In this document: positions 1-10,590 of the stretch, piece by piece
How positions within the stretch are numbered: the stretch's first letter is position 1
How the letters are laid out: each line of letters starts with the position of its first letter
Assembly (NCBI GenBank): GCA_907163375.1
Contig: CAJQUW010008587.1
Span: 171,525 to 235,524 of the forward strand
Length of the DNA stretch: 64,000 nt
Source: Prostheceraeus crozeri
Lineage: Eukaryota; Platyhelminthes; Polycladida; Euryleptidae
Direction: 5' to 3'
The notes under the pieces: generated by a model
Seen by the model: the letters and a program-made list of their open reading frames with translations, nothing else
Databases searched by the model: none
What the model was told of the DNA's origin: nothing
Program-made: the position numbers and the translations under genes

Positions 1-264
1 GTAATTGGTCTTGAAATGTTAGTATGAATATCCTTCACATCCTAGATTGAAAAGTATCCGCCCCCAATTTTTTTAAATCTGCAGTATAATCGATATTGGT
101 TATTTTATAGTATCGATTTTGAAAAATCAATAAAGTCGATTTTCTCGAAAATGGCTCGATGAAATATTTTTTGATTTTTTTAGTTCTACTTCTATTCCTC
201 TTCCTTCCATCATTAGACAAACAGATTTGACCCCCAATTTTTTCGACCTTTTTCGCTTCTCAGC

Positions 265-503
265 ACCACCGTGACCGATGTTATGGTTTCAGATAAACAA
301 ACAAGACTTTCCTGATCACAAAATAAAATTCACAGAATATGTTATCTGTACAGTATATTTTGATAAGTAAGACGAAAATTCAGCTGAGAATTGTGAATTG
401 AGATAGACAAGTCTTTCTTTTTCTTCAATTCGATTTAAGGGCCACTTAGCACCATTAGTATTTGTTAAATGACCTGACAAAAAAAATAGAGAAAAGTGAT
501 TAC
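265..503. repeat. Left arm of long inverted repeat flanking the LINE
   Basis: About 240 bases recur in inverted orientation at 4886-5125, with only scattered differences. The shared block includes the stretch around GGCCACTTAGCACCATTAG. The two arms enclose the LINE. The outer ends are not sharp, and I see no target duplication. This could be a foldback DNA transposon that received a LINE insertion, or a local inverted duplication. Bases 1-264 before it are AT-rich with nothing recognisable. Confidence 0.75.
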
Positions 504-1276
504 CATAGAAAGCATGTGAAATACATGCTCGTGCATGTGAGTACACGAAATAGGAAATCTCTATAACTGTCTAACTCGTGTTTGGCATCGATAGTTGATT
601 TCAGTTTATTTATATAAAATGCCTCACGAAATCAAAGATTGGTGGAATCTTTATCAATGGATAGAATCTTTACTATATGTGTTTATTTTTTTATGTATGC
701 TTTTTGTATTTATCAACCAATGACTTGTTGTTAGTCAGATGCTCTCGAAAGCGCATTTGTAAATATAATTTGTAAAATAATTTGTAATTTCTCACGTGCT
801 GCCGCTATAGTTGTTTATGTTCTATGGGACACTTCTGGTAACGTGTCCGTGAACGGTCGGTCTGCGCGCTCTCTGTTGTCAGTTACTGTCCTTGTGGTTA
901 TCTTCGGTTTCTGTGGATCAATTTTCCTGAAATTTTCGCCTGTGTACTCATCGTTCTGTGCTTCTCATCGCTGTGCTGTTGGCCTTCATCGTCTACATCT
1001 GGAATTATCCCTACGTGCACCGTTCTTTCTAGATTCCTATACCGATAGAGTATTGTTCATCGGTCTCTTTCCGTTGTGACTCTGTAACATTGAATTCTGA
1101 CGTCACTAATTGGTGTCCTTGCATCAACATAGCTGTTGAAGATCGAGTTAAGTAAACCTATTGAATCGCTTTTTCGACGTTGATTCAGTGGTCGAGTTGA
1201 TTAAGGTGCTAATTTGTCGGCAATCCAATCTTGTATCATTTTGGCCTTGGTTCAAATCTTGCCACCTTTCCGAACT

Positions 1277-2053
1277 ATGGATTCGCCATCAAACGTTAGA
1301 GATAAAGCGACTGATAAAGCGACTGGTAAAGATAAGCCGACGACCTTACGTAGCACACGTGCAGGATCTATTTCTGCTGCACATTTCTCAGAATTAAAAA
1401 CTCTAATTGAGGAATCTCGTGTTTCTGTGATAACAACAATTCGAACGGACTTGAGGGAAATGGAAAATGCCTTGTCGGCCCGCATTGTGGCAATTGAAAA
1501 TTCTATCGAAAATATACGTACAAATCATAGTCAGCTTACTTTGGAGGTTGACATGATTAAGCAGGAGATGACAAAAGTACAGAATGACATGTTGAAAAGC
1601 GTTGACTTTTGTATGGAAGAATTTCAAGGACGATTATCGAGGATGAATAATCTGATATTACGTGGAATTCCGGAACAGTGTACAGGTTCTGTTGATGAAC
1701 GAACCAAGTTCGATTTGTCTCAAGTTGAACATATTTTTGATGAGCTCGAAGTTTCCAACGCTGGGGTATCTTTGTGCAGGAGGGTTGGTAAACCTCGAAG
1801 CAATGGACCTCGGTTATTGAAGATTAGTGTGAAAGACTTAAGCAAGAAGAATGAAATCATGAAAGTGTCAAAAAACCTTCGCAGTTCTTCAGACTTTAAT
1901 AGAGTATTTATAAACCAAGATCTAACGCCTACTGAGCAAGAACGAAACAGGGTTTTGCGACTTCAGCTGAAGACACGTCGTCAAAATAATGAAGATGTGG
2001 TCATCTACCAAGGAAAGATAGTGAAACGGTCCGACCTACAAAATTTTCGGTAA
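1277..2053 (+). CDS. LINE ORF1 protein (coiled-coil nucleic-acid chaperone type)
   Basis: A 258-residue frame from the ATG at 1277 (MDSPSNVRDKATDK). Earlier in-frame codons lack an ATG. The N-terminus is Lys/Thr/Asp-rich and probably disordered. Roughly residues 45-115 have a heptad-like hydrophobic pattern (ENALSARIVAIENSIENIR) consistent with a coiled coil. The following part (MNNLILRGIPE, then VFINQDLTPTEQERNRVLR) has the layout of the RRM-like and C-terminal domains of L1-type ORF1p proteins (transposase_22 family). Such proteins coat the element RNA and act as chaperones. No CCHC zinc knuckle is visible. It overlaps the open ORF2 frame, which is open from 1993. The family assignment is by architecture, not by a search. 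Confidence 0.75.
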   Translation: MDSPSNVRDKATDKATGKDKPTTLRSTRAGSISAAHFSELKTLIEESRVSVITTIRTDLREMENALSARIVAIENSIENIRTNHSQLTLEVDMIKQEMTKVQNDMLKSVDFCMEEFQGRLSRMNNLILRGIPEQCTGSVDERTKFDLSQVEHIFDELEVSNAGVSLCRRVGKPRSNGPRLLKISVKDLSKKNEIMKVSKNLRSSSDFNRVFINQDLTPTEQERNRVLRLQLKTRRQNNEDVVIYQGKIVKRSDLQNFR

Positions 2054-4671
2054 CAGCTTTTAGTAATAGTATTGACAATATTTCAATATTTCTATTCAAC
2101 TCTCGTTCCCTTCTGCCAAAATTTGAAGAATTGTGTTCCACAGTCAGTACTTTCAATCCTGGACTTGTAATGGTGACTGAGTCATGGCTAACTGATTTGA
2201 TGAGTGACCAACTTTTCAACATCCCAAATTACCGATTCTATCGTCAAGATCGTAGAAATCGTAAGGGAGGCGGCGTATGTTTATGGGTGAAAGATTGCAT
2301 ACACTCAAATTTGCATATTCCTGTCTTCAGCCCTCCATTATCCTGTGAAGTTTTATTTGTGAAACTGCAGTTTTCTTTTCATAAAGTTATTTGCTGTGTC
2401 GCCTATATCCCACCGAGTCTGTGCAGAGACGAGCAACGAAAGATATCTGATAGCATCTGCAATGAATTAGACTATGTCATGACTGTAGAATCTGACTTTA
2501 ACGTTATCGTCGCCGATGATTTCAACGATTTTCCATGTGCCATTTTTGAGGAAGAAATGGCTTTAAAGGATAAGGTCAATACCCCAACCCGTGCTAATTC
2601 AATTTTGGATAGAATATTCATCGATGCAAAATTGTGTGATTTTTTCGAGGAGTTTGCTGAGGTAGGTCCTCCGATAAGCAATTCTGACCATAATTCTATC
2701 TTTCTACGAGCATCAAAATATTCAGTTGGTGACCTGACTAAAAAATCTTTTCCTGTGTGGGACTTTCGTGAATCTCATTTAAAGAATTTTGTATCTCGAT
2801 TGGTCTCGACTGATTTCTCTGTGATTGAAGATGCTGGATCTGTGAATGATATGTGCAACCTTTTCTATCGGCGTCTTTACTATTCTATGAGCGTGATTCC
2901 GTACGAAATGGTGACTCTAATATCAAGAGATAAGCCTTGGATTACTCCACTTCTTAAACTTCTAATAAATAAGAGGTGGGAGGCCTTCAGACGTCGAGAT
3001 TGGCCACTTTTCAATCATTTCAAGGACAAAGTAAAAAGCGAAATTATCAAAGCAAAACGGGCTTGGGCAGATAAGTACAAGCAGAACATCAACGATCTTT
3101 GGAAAATTGTGAATGAGGTAAAAAGTTCCCCTGTTTCCGATCCCTTCCTACATCTTCGAAATCAGTTTTCGAGCGACAACGAGTTACTGCGCGAATTGAC
3201 CGAAGAGTTTCAGAAAAACTTTAACCATACTTCGGATGTTGAGCTCATGCCATTTACCGAGGATCATTGGGATTTTGTTATATCTGAGCAGGATGTTTTG
3301 AGGGAGCTACTTCGTCTAGATATTGGAAAAGCTTGTGGACCTGACCATATTCCAGCGAGACTTTTGAAAGTTGGTGCCGATTTCTTGTACAGACCACTAT
3401 GCATGTTATTCAATCTCTCCATACGAACAAGAACCTTTCCTGACTCCTTCAAATCTGCCATTGTACAGCCTATTCCGAAGAAATCTAGGCCAGGATTGAA
3501 GGATTTTCGTCCTATTTCACTGCTATCAATCATTGGTAAGATCTTTGAGCGTCTTGTGCTGCCTGATGTGAAAGATAAATTGGTTCAACTGTATGGTAGC
3601 AACCAACATGCATATAGACCTCATGGCTCCACTTCATCAGCTTTGGTTGAAATTCATAATCTTGTGACTATTTATTTGGACGAGGCGCAAACTATGGCTG
3701 TTCGCATTACTGCCCTGGATATTTCCAAGGCGTTCGATCGACTTCACTTCAATCGACTTGTGAACTTCCTTGGAACCTCTGGCTTTGACCACGGTCTTCT
3801 TCTGTGGTTGAAATCGTATTTGTGTAACAGATGTTTTAAAGTTCGTATCCATGGCAACTATGGTTCCTTAGTGTGCACTGATTCCGGTGTACCGCAAGGG
3901 TCTGTTTTAGGCCCCTTTCTATTTGCGGCATTTATGTCAACTATTGACTTCAAGTCGAGCACCGTACAGTGTGTTAAATACGCTGATGATGTTACAATAA
4001 TTGAGAAAATTCACTCATTATCACAGTATCCGATACAGACTGATTTAATTAAAGAAAAGTTTTTTAATGCTGGACTTATGCTAAATTTGAATAAATGTCA
4101 GGAACTGTTTGTTCAGAGATCCACTTTGCGAGTTGACCAGATGTTTCCACCTAGTTTTGCTCGAGTGTCTCGATTATGTATTCTCGGTTTTGTGTTTTCC
4201 GACTCTCTGTCTTGGCAAGATCAAGTAAGTACCATTTTGAAGAGAGCCGCGCAAAGACTTTATATAGTGCGTTGTTTAAGATCTGTGCTGAGCAAAAGGG
4301 AACTGATTACTGTATATCATGCGATTATAACTTCTCTTTTCCTGTATGCAAGTCCTACGTATGGTAATTTACCGAAACTCTTGATGGCAAAGCTTGAGAG
4401 GTTTCAGAAGAAAGCCCATCGACTAATTTGCGGAATCGATTGTTTTTGTGACGCATTTCCTCCATTAACTTCAGTTTTCAAAGAGCATGGACTTCAATTT
4501 TTAAAGGTTTGTGAGAAATGTTCAACTCATCCGCTGCATGACATGGTTCCAGTCCGACTTCCCAATACTGAACACCTTCGGGTTCCTTTCTCATCAACCG
4601 CTAGACGCTCGAACGCTTTTTTCCCATGGATTTGTGGTGTAGCAAATGGCACGAGCAACGATTTCTTGTGA
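2050..4671 (+). CDS. LINE ORF2 polyprotein: endonuclease and reverse transcriptase
   Basis: This frame supplies target nicking and target-primed reverse transcription. The AP-endonuclease part runs from LFNSRSLLPKFEEL through TESWL, a GDFN-like ADDFND and the SDHN motif (SNSDHNSIF). The RT part shows KACGPDHIPARLLK, FRPISLLSIIGKIFERLV, ALDISKAFDRL, GVPQGSVLGPFLF and the catalytic YADD (VKYADDVTIIE). A thumb and Cys/His-bearing C-terminus follow to the TGA at 4671. The endonuclease beta-strand region lies before any in-frame ATG. The frame is open from 1993 and overlaps the end of ORF1, so ORF2 may be reached by frameshifting, re-initiation or a non-AUG start. I see no internal stop. RT motifs place it in the CR1/Jockey/L2 group, with the clade uncertain. 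Confidence 0.88.
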   Translation, partial: VTAFSNSIDNISIFLFNSRSLLPKFEELCSTVSTFNPGLVMVTESWLTDLMSDQLFNIPNYRFYRQDRRNRKGGGVCLWVKDCIHSNLHIPVFSPPLSCEVLFVKLQFSFHKVICCVAYIPPSLCRDEQRKISDSICNELDYVMTVESDFNVIVADDFNDFPCAIFEEEMALKDKVNTPTRANSILDRIFIDAKLCDFFEEFAEVGPPISNSDHNSIFLRASKYSVGDLTKKSFPVWDFRESHLKNFVSRLVSTDFSVIEDAGSVNDMCNLFYRRLYYSMSVIPYEMVTLISRDKPWITPLLKLLINKRWEAFRRRDWPLFNHFKDKVKSEIIKAKRAWADKYKQNINDLWKIVNEVKSSPVSDPFLHLRNQFSSDNELLRELTEEFQKNFNHTSDVELMPFTEDHWDFVISEQDVLRELLRLDIGKACGPDHIPARLLKVGADFLYRPLCMLFNLSIRTRTFPDSFKSAIVQPIPKKSRPGLKDFRPISLLSIIGKIFERLVLPDVKDKLVQLYGSNQHAYRPHGSTSSALVEIHNLVTIYLDEAQTMAVRITALDISKAFDRLHFNRLVNFLGTSGFDHGLLLWLKSYLCNRCFKVRIHGNYGSLVCTDSGVPQGSVLGPFLFAAFMSTIDFKSSTVQCVKYADDVTIIEKIHSLSQYPIQTDLIKEKFFNAGLMLNLNKCQELFVQRSTLRVDQMFPPSFARVSRLCILGFVFSDSLSWQDQVSTILKRAAQRLYIVRCLRSVLSKRELITVYHAIITSLFLYASPTYGNLPKLLMAKLERFQKKAHRLICGIDCFCDAFPPLTSVFKEHGLQFLKVCEKCSTHPLHDMVPVRLPNTEHLRVPFSSTARRSNAFFPWICGVANGTSNDFL

Positions 4672-4850
4672 TTTATTTTCATCTTTATTTATTGTGGTCT
4701 CATAAATACTCTTTAACAAATTTTGTATTTCTTGTGTATTTTTGGTCTGATTTTTAATATATCGAATTGGTTATACGTTTATTTTGTGCATGTGTATATC
4801 TGACTTATAAATCGAAATGTATGATTTTCATTTACAAAATATAAACGTTT

Positions 4851-4866
4851 CTCTCTCTCTCTCTCT
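4851..4866 (+). repeat. (CT)n tail of the LINE
   Basis: Eight CT dinucleotides end the 3' UTR immediately before non-LINE sequence. They mark the likely 3' end of the retrotransposon. Confidence 0.8.
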
Positions 4867-4885
4867 AATCAGATTTTTAATTCGC

Positions 4886-5125
4886 ATCACTTTTCTCTAT
4901 TCCCTTTGTCAGGTCATTTAACAAATACTAATGGTGCTAAGTGGCCCTTAAATCGAATTGAAGAAAAAGAAAGACTTGTCTATCTCAATTCACAATTCTC
5001 AGCTGAATTTTCGTCTTACTTATCAAAATATACTGTACAGATAACATATTCTGTGAATTTCATTTTGTGATCAGGAAAGTCTTGTTTGTTTATCTGAAAC
5101 CACAACATCGGTGTCATGACGTTTT
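4886..5125. repeat. Right arm of inverted repeat flanking the LINE
   Basis: Reverse complement of 265-503. Its outer end runs into a short direct duplication (about 5104-5165) in which GTCATGACGTTTTCATC occurs twice. Confidence 0.75.
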
Positions 5126-5169
5126 CATCATCTTCACAACGTCGGTTGTCATGACGTTTTCATCGCATC

Positions 5170-7330
5170 TTGTCTATCTTATTCGGACTATCTATCGGAT
5201 ACGAGGAATATCACATTTCTCCCTACTCTGGAAGATGTCTGCCTTAAAAGTATAATTATAATCCTAAAAATGACAAATCTCATTTTGAGTTTTCAAATTT
5301 ATGCTGGTTCATTACGCTAATGAGTGTATGAAACTCGGAAGTACATGAATCTACATAAATAAACGGAATTTTGCAATGTTTGAGGATCCGTAACATGCAA
5401 GACGGCTAGAAGTAAAACTTGAAGATTGGCGTTTTACTGATGTTGGTTGACGATCTACATATTAAAAAGAACAAGAAGCTCGTGCGAAATAGGGAAGAAA
5501 CTTGCTCTCACGCTAACTAGGAAGGTGCTCTGGAGTACATAAAGAGATTAGTGCAAGGAATACAGCTAAAATATGCGATATGAAACGTGGAAGATTTCCT
5601 GCAAAAGCAACCATTTCAATGTACATGTATATACCATAGAAATCCGACTTCTCGCTTTGTTAAAGTTAGTGAGACTTGATTGGACAGCAGCTGTCAGTTG
5701 ATGGTGATTTCAGCCGCTCGCCAAAATTCATCTATTTGTTAAGAGAACTACAAAGTACACTGATAAAGTGCTGATACATTCCAATTGTCAACCAACAGAA
5801 GCCGCCATCGTTCAATTCCCCCTTCCCCCGGCAACAGAATCAGACTGCACAACGTCCACTGATGGACACTGCAAAGTCTTCATTTTATTGGAAAGTCTGC
5901 TGAAAAAGCACCAACACTGACTGTTTGGGCATGACTGTCTGCATCGGACATGATGGAATAATCTCTAACGTTTTATCAATCAGGTTATTGCGAAGTTCTG
6001 TGATAGAAAGTCGTCCCACATTATACAACATATGTAAACGATTATTGATTAAATAAAAGTCATCAGTACAAACTATGCATCAGTAGAATGAAAATGCTGT
6101 GGCAATAGACGGAAGTAATATAAGAATTTGAATATATTAATGTCAAAGCTAAATAGATATGTGCAATAAAGAGCAAAATAGTTGAGTCGACGGATGATCC
6201 TAAATTGGGCATGAGGAGTTTCTGGAGTTGACCACACATGATGGAAACAAGCTATGCAATGGTATCTGCCGTTGTCTTTGAAGCATTTCAGACGCTGCAT
6301 TGAGCTGGAGAACTTAATTGTCCGGTGATCTCTTCGCATGAATAAGGGATTGAATCCGTCGAAGCTGCTATCATTTTCAAAAACGATGCCATGACAACGA
6401 CAATCTTTCAATCTTAATTGGCTGCTTTTGATTTATTTCCACGAGAAGAGGACTGCAAAACTCCAAGGAACATACAACAAAGGCGCATTATAGCATCACA
6501 AGAGCCTCATTGTAGACGGACGAAGCTTTTCACTCAACGCAAAGATATGTTTGTGAAGCTTTTTTGCAGATAAATAAGAGCGATACGCAGTGGATTTTTC
6601 AACAGGATGTTTCATCGTGACATTATGTAGCGCCGTTTCGTGAGATATTGGACGAGCATCTACCGAGAAGATAGATTGGAAGAGGACCAATTCATTGACC
6701 TCAAAAAGTCTGAACACAATGTGACTTGGTTTTGGGCTTCCGCGGAATAAAGTTGTGATCAGCTGACAAGAGTCGTTTTTCCAGTCTCAATGTCCTTGGT
6801 AGGGGGATTGAAGAAGTTGTGACATTCTAAACCTCACGATGAGAAGTAAAAATATGTTGAGATTTGTCAACGACTTGCTTGCTTGTTTATAGTGGCATAA
6901 AGAACTAATCATGCTGATCGTCATTTTAACATAAAAAAATATCTGTCATGGAAGCATCTCTTCAAACATCAAGCTATTCCCATTCATCCAATAGTTTTCA
7001 GTTCCTTGACAAAATGTGAATTCTTGTACATGTAATAACAAACGAAAAGGCGCTTAAGTGGCTTAAAAACTATGCTTTCTTGACCATTCGATACATCTAT
7101 TCATGTTAAAATACAAAAATCCTAATGTTGTCTTCAAAAAACGAAGTCTCTATGTCTGCACTGAAAAAGATTGACAAAATCAAACTTGGAAATGATACAA
7201 TAATTCCAACAACTAACAAGGGATTAAATGTATTCAATTGAAGGATTGGTATCCAAGCTCTGCTTATAAATGATCACTTAATTCATTAATTGACGTTGTT
7301 TTTACACGGCAGCATATTAGGCAAGGAGCC
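5170..7330. other. Gene-poor stretch, minor unidentified frames
   Basis: AT-rich sequence with no recognised gene. Two minus-strand frames (6073-6411 and 6496-6717) have protein-like composition, such as FKDNGRYHCIACFHHVW and ARPISHETALHNVTMKHP. They are broken by stops and frameshifts and match no family I know. They may be remains of an old element. Confidence 0.3.
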
Positions 7331-7334
7331 TTTC

Positions 7335-7500
7335 TTCCATGTGGCCGAGCTGGTCTCTATCTCATTCTCATTCTTTTATGTTAACTGTTTAGCGAGAATG
7401 CAGAGTGTACCAATTTTTGAAGCCCTAGGTTTGACCCGACCAAGATTAGAACCAAGGTCTCCCGGACGCAAAGCGAGAACTCTACCACAAGGCCACAGCG
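7335..7500 (-). mobile_element. tRNA-derived SINE (degenerate)
   Basis: On the minus strand the sequence starts with a tRNA-like head. The A-box is TGGCCTTGTGG, and a spacer follows with GCTTTGCGTCCGGGAGACC. The B-box is degenerate (GGTTCTAATCT). A non-tRNA body containing GGTACACTCTGCATTCTCGC follows. The head does not fold as a clean functional tRNA, so this is a SINE relic, not a tRNA gene. Confidence 0.55.
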
Positions 7501-7604
7501 CCTGTCTTCGTAATGTATCACTTAAACGATTGATTATCATTGCCTTTTCAGAATATGAGATTGACAGGTAAAGCGGCAACAGTTTGTAACGTGGATATCT
7601 AAAG

Positions 7605-7735
7605 AAAATTACAACTATAAAGTCAACTCGCTTGACCCAGGAATCGAACCGAAGTCCGCTGTGGAGACGGAAGACGGGAAGTTCTCTCATCTATAGATGT
7701 TCAATACATACTACCGCGGCAGATCTTTGTTGTCA
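7605..7735 (-). mobile_element. Second tRNA-like SINE relic
   Basis: The minus strand shows a good B-box (GGTTCGATTCCTGGG) preceded by an anticodon-arm-like stretch (CTTCCCGTCTTCCGTCTCC) and a weak A-box (CTGCCGCGGTAG). It lies in the same orientation about 100 bases from the SINE at 7335-7500. The two may be separate insertions or one composite SINE. Confidence 0.45.
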
Positions 7736-8105
7736 AGTCGTAGAATCTCTTCAACAGACGTCACGAGGCGGCTGTAGCTTCTATGATTCGAATATCATAA
7801 AGAATGATTCATTCCCTTTCACTCCTACAGCAAGTCGGTTATGCAACAACACTTCCACACAGCAGTGATGTGCTATTAATGTGTCGAATATGTGACATAT
7901 TTGTGACATTTTACTTTTACTTCTATATCTTAACCACTGACTTAATGGAATTGTAATTAATGTAATAATTTTTGATTATCAGTTTCAAATACAAACTCCA
8001 CTGTTATATTACCTTTCCATTTCCTCTGTTTCTGCCATGAGGAAAAGTCAAGACCGGATATGTAGTTAACCCTTTCACTGCTAGGTAGTTTGCTTGCAGC
8101 GCGGA

Positions 8106-8123
8106 TGACGGAAGGTTCCGTCA
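8106..8123. promoter_or_regulatory. Left subterminal palindrome of piggyBac (one change)
   Basis: TGACGGAAGGTTCCGTCA is the same 18-bp palindrome seen at the right end, with one centre base altered. It lies 36 bases inside the left terminus and is a possible transposase-binding repeat. Confidence 0.6.
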
Positions 8124-8395
8124 TGATGAATTTCTCTAATGCATTGTCTTCTACGCGTTGTTTCATATGTTGCAATCTAGTGAAAATTCATGCACTAGCA
8201 GCTTTTAGTGATCTTTGCACAATTATTTACACATTATATGAACATGCAGTGGTGTTCACTTAATTGTTATTTGCATGATATGCCAGTAACAAAATACGAT
8301 TCTGTTTAGCGGAGTTTGATACTTCATCAGTATTTTCATAATGCTTCATTATTTTGACATTTCTATTCCCGTGGAAAGTCTCGCTTGAAGTACCT

Positions 8396-10175
8396 TTATT
8401 TATATTTACATGTAAGTTGGCATAACCCAGTTATTTTTTTAAGTAAAACATCAATATTGGCAACAATGTTATAAATTGGTAACAAGCAGATCATAAACAC
8501 CACTGGACTAAGAATATTCATGCCAGATATTAAAACATGGATGCGCACAAAGAGGCGGGTTTTTTCACAGGATGAACAGAAAAGTCGAGTTTCCCTTCGA
8601 ATTCCTTTTGAAGAGCACACTCGGCATCTCAGAAAAGGGTTGTTTTTCTTCTGAGATGCCGGTATCTTTGATGGAAGATGATTACTCGCAGCAATATCGC
8701 CGGCCCCTATAACCGTTGGTTTCCGAGAGTATTGAGATCGTCTTCCAATGCCCGTGCTCTCAAAAAGATGAGAAACGCACGCTAATGTATACTTCAAGAA
8801 GGTGGAATTGCATCGATGCTGCTTGTAAATCGCGAAAGAATTCAATAAAAGACGTTGTGAAGGATGGATTCCGACTTTTGCAGTCCAATTCATCGATTTT
8901 CGTGTGCAGTCATATGGATGGATTTGTGCATCAGTCTCGTCCACCAGTCCCATATTTTGATTGTAGTCCGATAGAGATTGCGGTCGCTTTACAGTCACTA
9001 TTCCGCCACCTTTCTTTCTAATATTGCGATCTACGGTGGACACAACGCCCCGTGTGTCGAGAATGGCAATTTTCTTTGTCCCCGATTGCTTCTTCTCCGA
9101 AAAGCAACTGAAAAGAATACAGTCTTTACGGAAATATTTCGGATTTTCATTTATCCCAGGAAAATCTTCGCGTATCACTTGTGGCAGTCTGTTAGATCTC
9201 GTTGTTCCGCATAGGTGCGTCCGTCTTCTAACTAAAAATTGAGCCAGCTTTTCATTGATGAAAAATTTATCACAAAAAATCCTGTAATTCATATCAAATA
9301 GGTTGGATGCAAGTGAAACGACAACTTTGCCACCAAATCCAAGTTGTGAAGTATCAGAAGACAGTGTCTCAGGAATAACTAAATTCGAGGCCGTAGTGTG
9401 AACATGAAAGTTCCACATGTAACCGTGCTGGTCGACCAAGGCATATCTTGATACCGTATCGTGATCGCTTACTGGGTATAAAGTTCCGAAAGTATAAGCG
9501 ACCTTTGAAAAGTAGAAGCACTTCATCTATAGCAACATTTTCGGTTGGCATGTAGCTATTTTGAATGATGCATTTTATCTTTGCAATAAAATCCGATAAC
9601 TTATGAAGCGGATCATTTGTATCAAGTCGGTCATAATCGGTGAACCGAAGAAATCGAAGAATTATTTGGAAACGATCTCGAGAAAGACAGACTTTATTAA
9701 AAAAGAAAGGTGTCTCAATCATTTCCTCCGTCGACCAGTATGACTCAATAGACGGTTTCTTAATAGTTCCCATTACAAATACACAACGAAGAAACTTTCG
9801 CATCTCATCTGGAGTTACATCTTTCCAATTTTTGATTCGGGAATGTGGAGCCACGTTCTCAGTAGTTTCGATGGAAATGCGAGCCCGAATGTTCGTGAAT
9901 TTCGCCAAGTCTTCGAATAAATCGTCCGGGAACATGATATTGAAAAATGAAATTTCATCATTCATTTCACTAGTCTGATAGCGAGGATGAACGCCATGTA
10001 TACCATAAAATGTTTGGTCGATTTGTCTGAATGAGTCGTTGGAGGTGACCTCCGTCCATGGGAGATTTTCGAAGTTTACTTCATCTAAGAGATCAGCATT
10101 TTCATCGTACTCCAGATCACTGGAGGAATTATCAGTGTCAGTCATCATCAATTGTAATGACGAACCTGTGTACAT
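8396..10175 (-). pseudogene. piggyBac transposase pseudogene (DDE_Tnp_1_7 family)
   Basis: The reading frame starts at the ATG at 10173-10175 (MYTGSSLQLMMTDTDNSS) and carries an acidic N-terminus typical of piggyBac. The first catalytic Asp is in AIDEVLLLFKGRLYF. At about 9445-9465, just after RYGIK, a one-base indel shifts the frame, and the rest continues in another frame to 8396. The second Asp (FCDKFFINEKLAQFL), the third Asp (GLVDETDAQ) and a C-terminal cross-brace zinc finger (RCRVCSSKGIRRETRLFCSSC) are all present. A second probable frameshift in an A-run near 8560 spoils the very C-terminus. The cut-and-paste enzyme is therefore inactive in this copy, although its catalytic triad is preserved. 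Confidence 0.9.
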
Positions 10176-10403
10176 ACGCACGTATATCTATAGTTTTATC
10201 GAATAATGCAATTCCATGTGAAATGTGACAAGCTCTTTATGATATCTACAGTTTGAATTCTCTCATCGATTTGCAGAAAACTTATATCGTTAGAAAGCGG
10301 AGAACTTGATGTATGTGATGCATCTGATATCATTGGCATCACACACAGTCGATGGCTTCATACGCGGGTTTCAAAAAACGTATGTAGGAATCTTCTCATA
10401 TCA

Positions 10404-10571
10404 TGACGGAAGCTTCCGTCATTGCGCGTCACTCACAGTGACCAATTCAAAATATGATGTTTCCTTCCCAAGCAAGAAATCATATTGAATGACGGAAGCT
10501 TCCGTCAATCGCTTATTAGAGAAAATGCATCAGCATGGCAAGTGACAGAATTATGACGGAAGCTTCCGTCA
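10404..10571. promoter_or_regulatory. Three identical 18-bp palindromes at piggyBac right end
   Basis: TGACGGAAGCTTCCGTCA occurs at 10404-10421, 10490-10507 and 10554-10571 with no mismatch. Subterminal repeats are known to be needed for piggyBac-family transposition. That these are the transposase sites is inference. Confidence 0.65.
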
Positions 10572-10590
10572 TTAGCGTTGAAAAGGTTAA

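Larger units (their letters stand above)
560..4866 (+). mobile_element. Two-ORF non-LTR retrotransposon (LINE, CR1/Jockey group)
   Basis: A near-complete LINE: a 5' leader without long frames (about 560-1276), ORF1 (1277-2053), ORF2 with apurinic endonuclease and reverse transcriptase (about 2050-4671), a short 3' UTR, and a terminal (CT)n run at 4851-4866. A microsatellite tail rather than poly(A) is typical of CR1/L2-type LINEs. The 5' end is approximate. Neither ORF contains a stop or frameshift that I can find, so this copy looks young. It sits between inverted-repeat arms (265-503 and 4886-5125). Confidence 0.85.
8070..10586 (-). mobile_element. piggyBac-type DNA transposon with TTAA target sites
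   Basis: The element is bounded by TTAA at 8066-8069 and 10587-10590. Its ends are imperfect inverted repeats beginning CCCTTTCACTGCTA and, from the other side, CCTTTTCAACGCTA. It contains one piggyBac transposase gene on the minus strand, disrupted by frameshifts. Subterminal 18-bp palindromes of the TGACGGAAGCTTCCGTCA type occur three times near the right end and once, with one change, near the left end. Confidence 0.92.

Noticed and set aside
316-546. Minus-strand 76-codon frame at the left edge
   Set aside because: Falls in the inverted-repeat arm and recurs as a different frame in the other arm. Not a gene.
6073-6717. Minus-strand frames as a possible virus-like or element protein
   Set aside because: Short, broken, and no motif strong enough to name a family.
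7424-7500. tRNA gene candidate on the minus strand
   Set aside because: A- and B-boxes are present but the arms do not pair as a cloverleaf and a SINE body follows. Treated as SINE. The same applies to 51976-52045 and 60428-60505.
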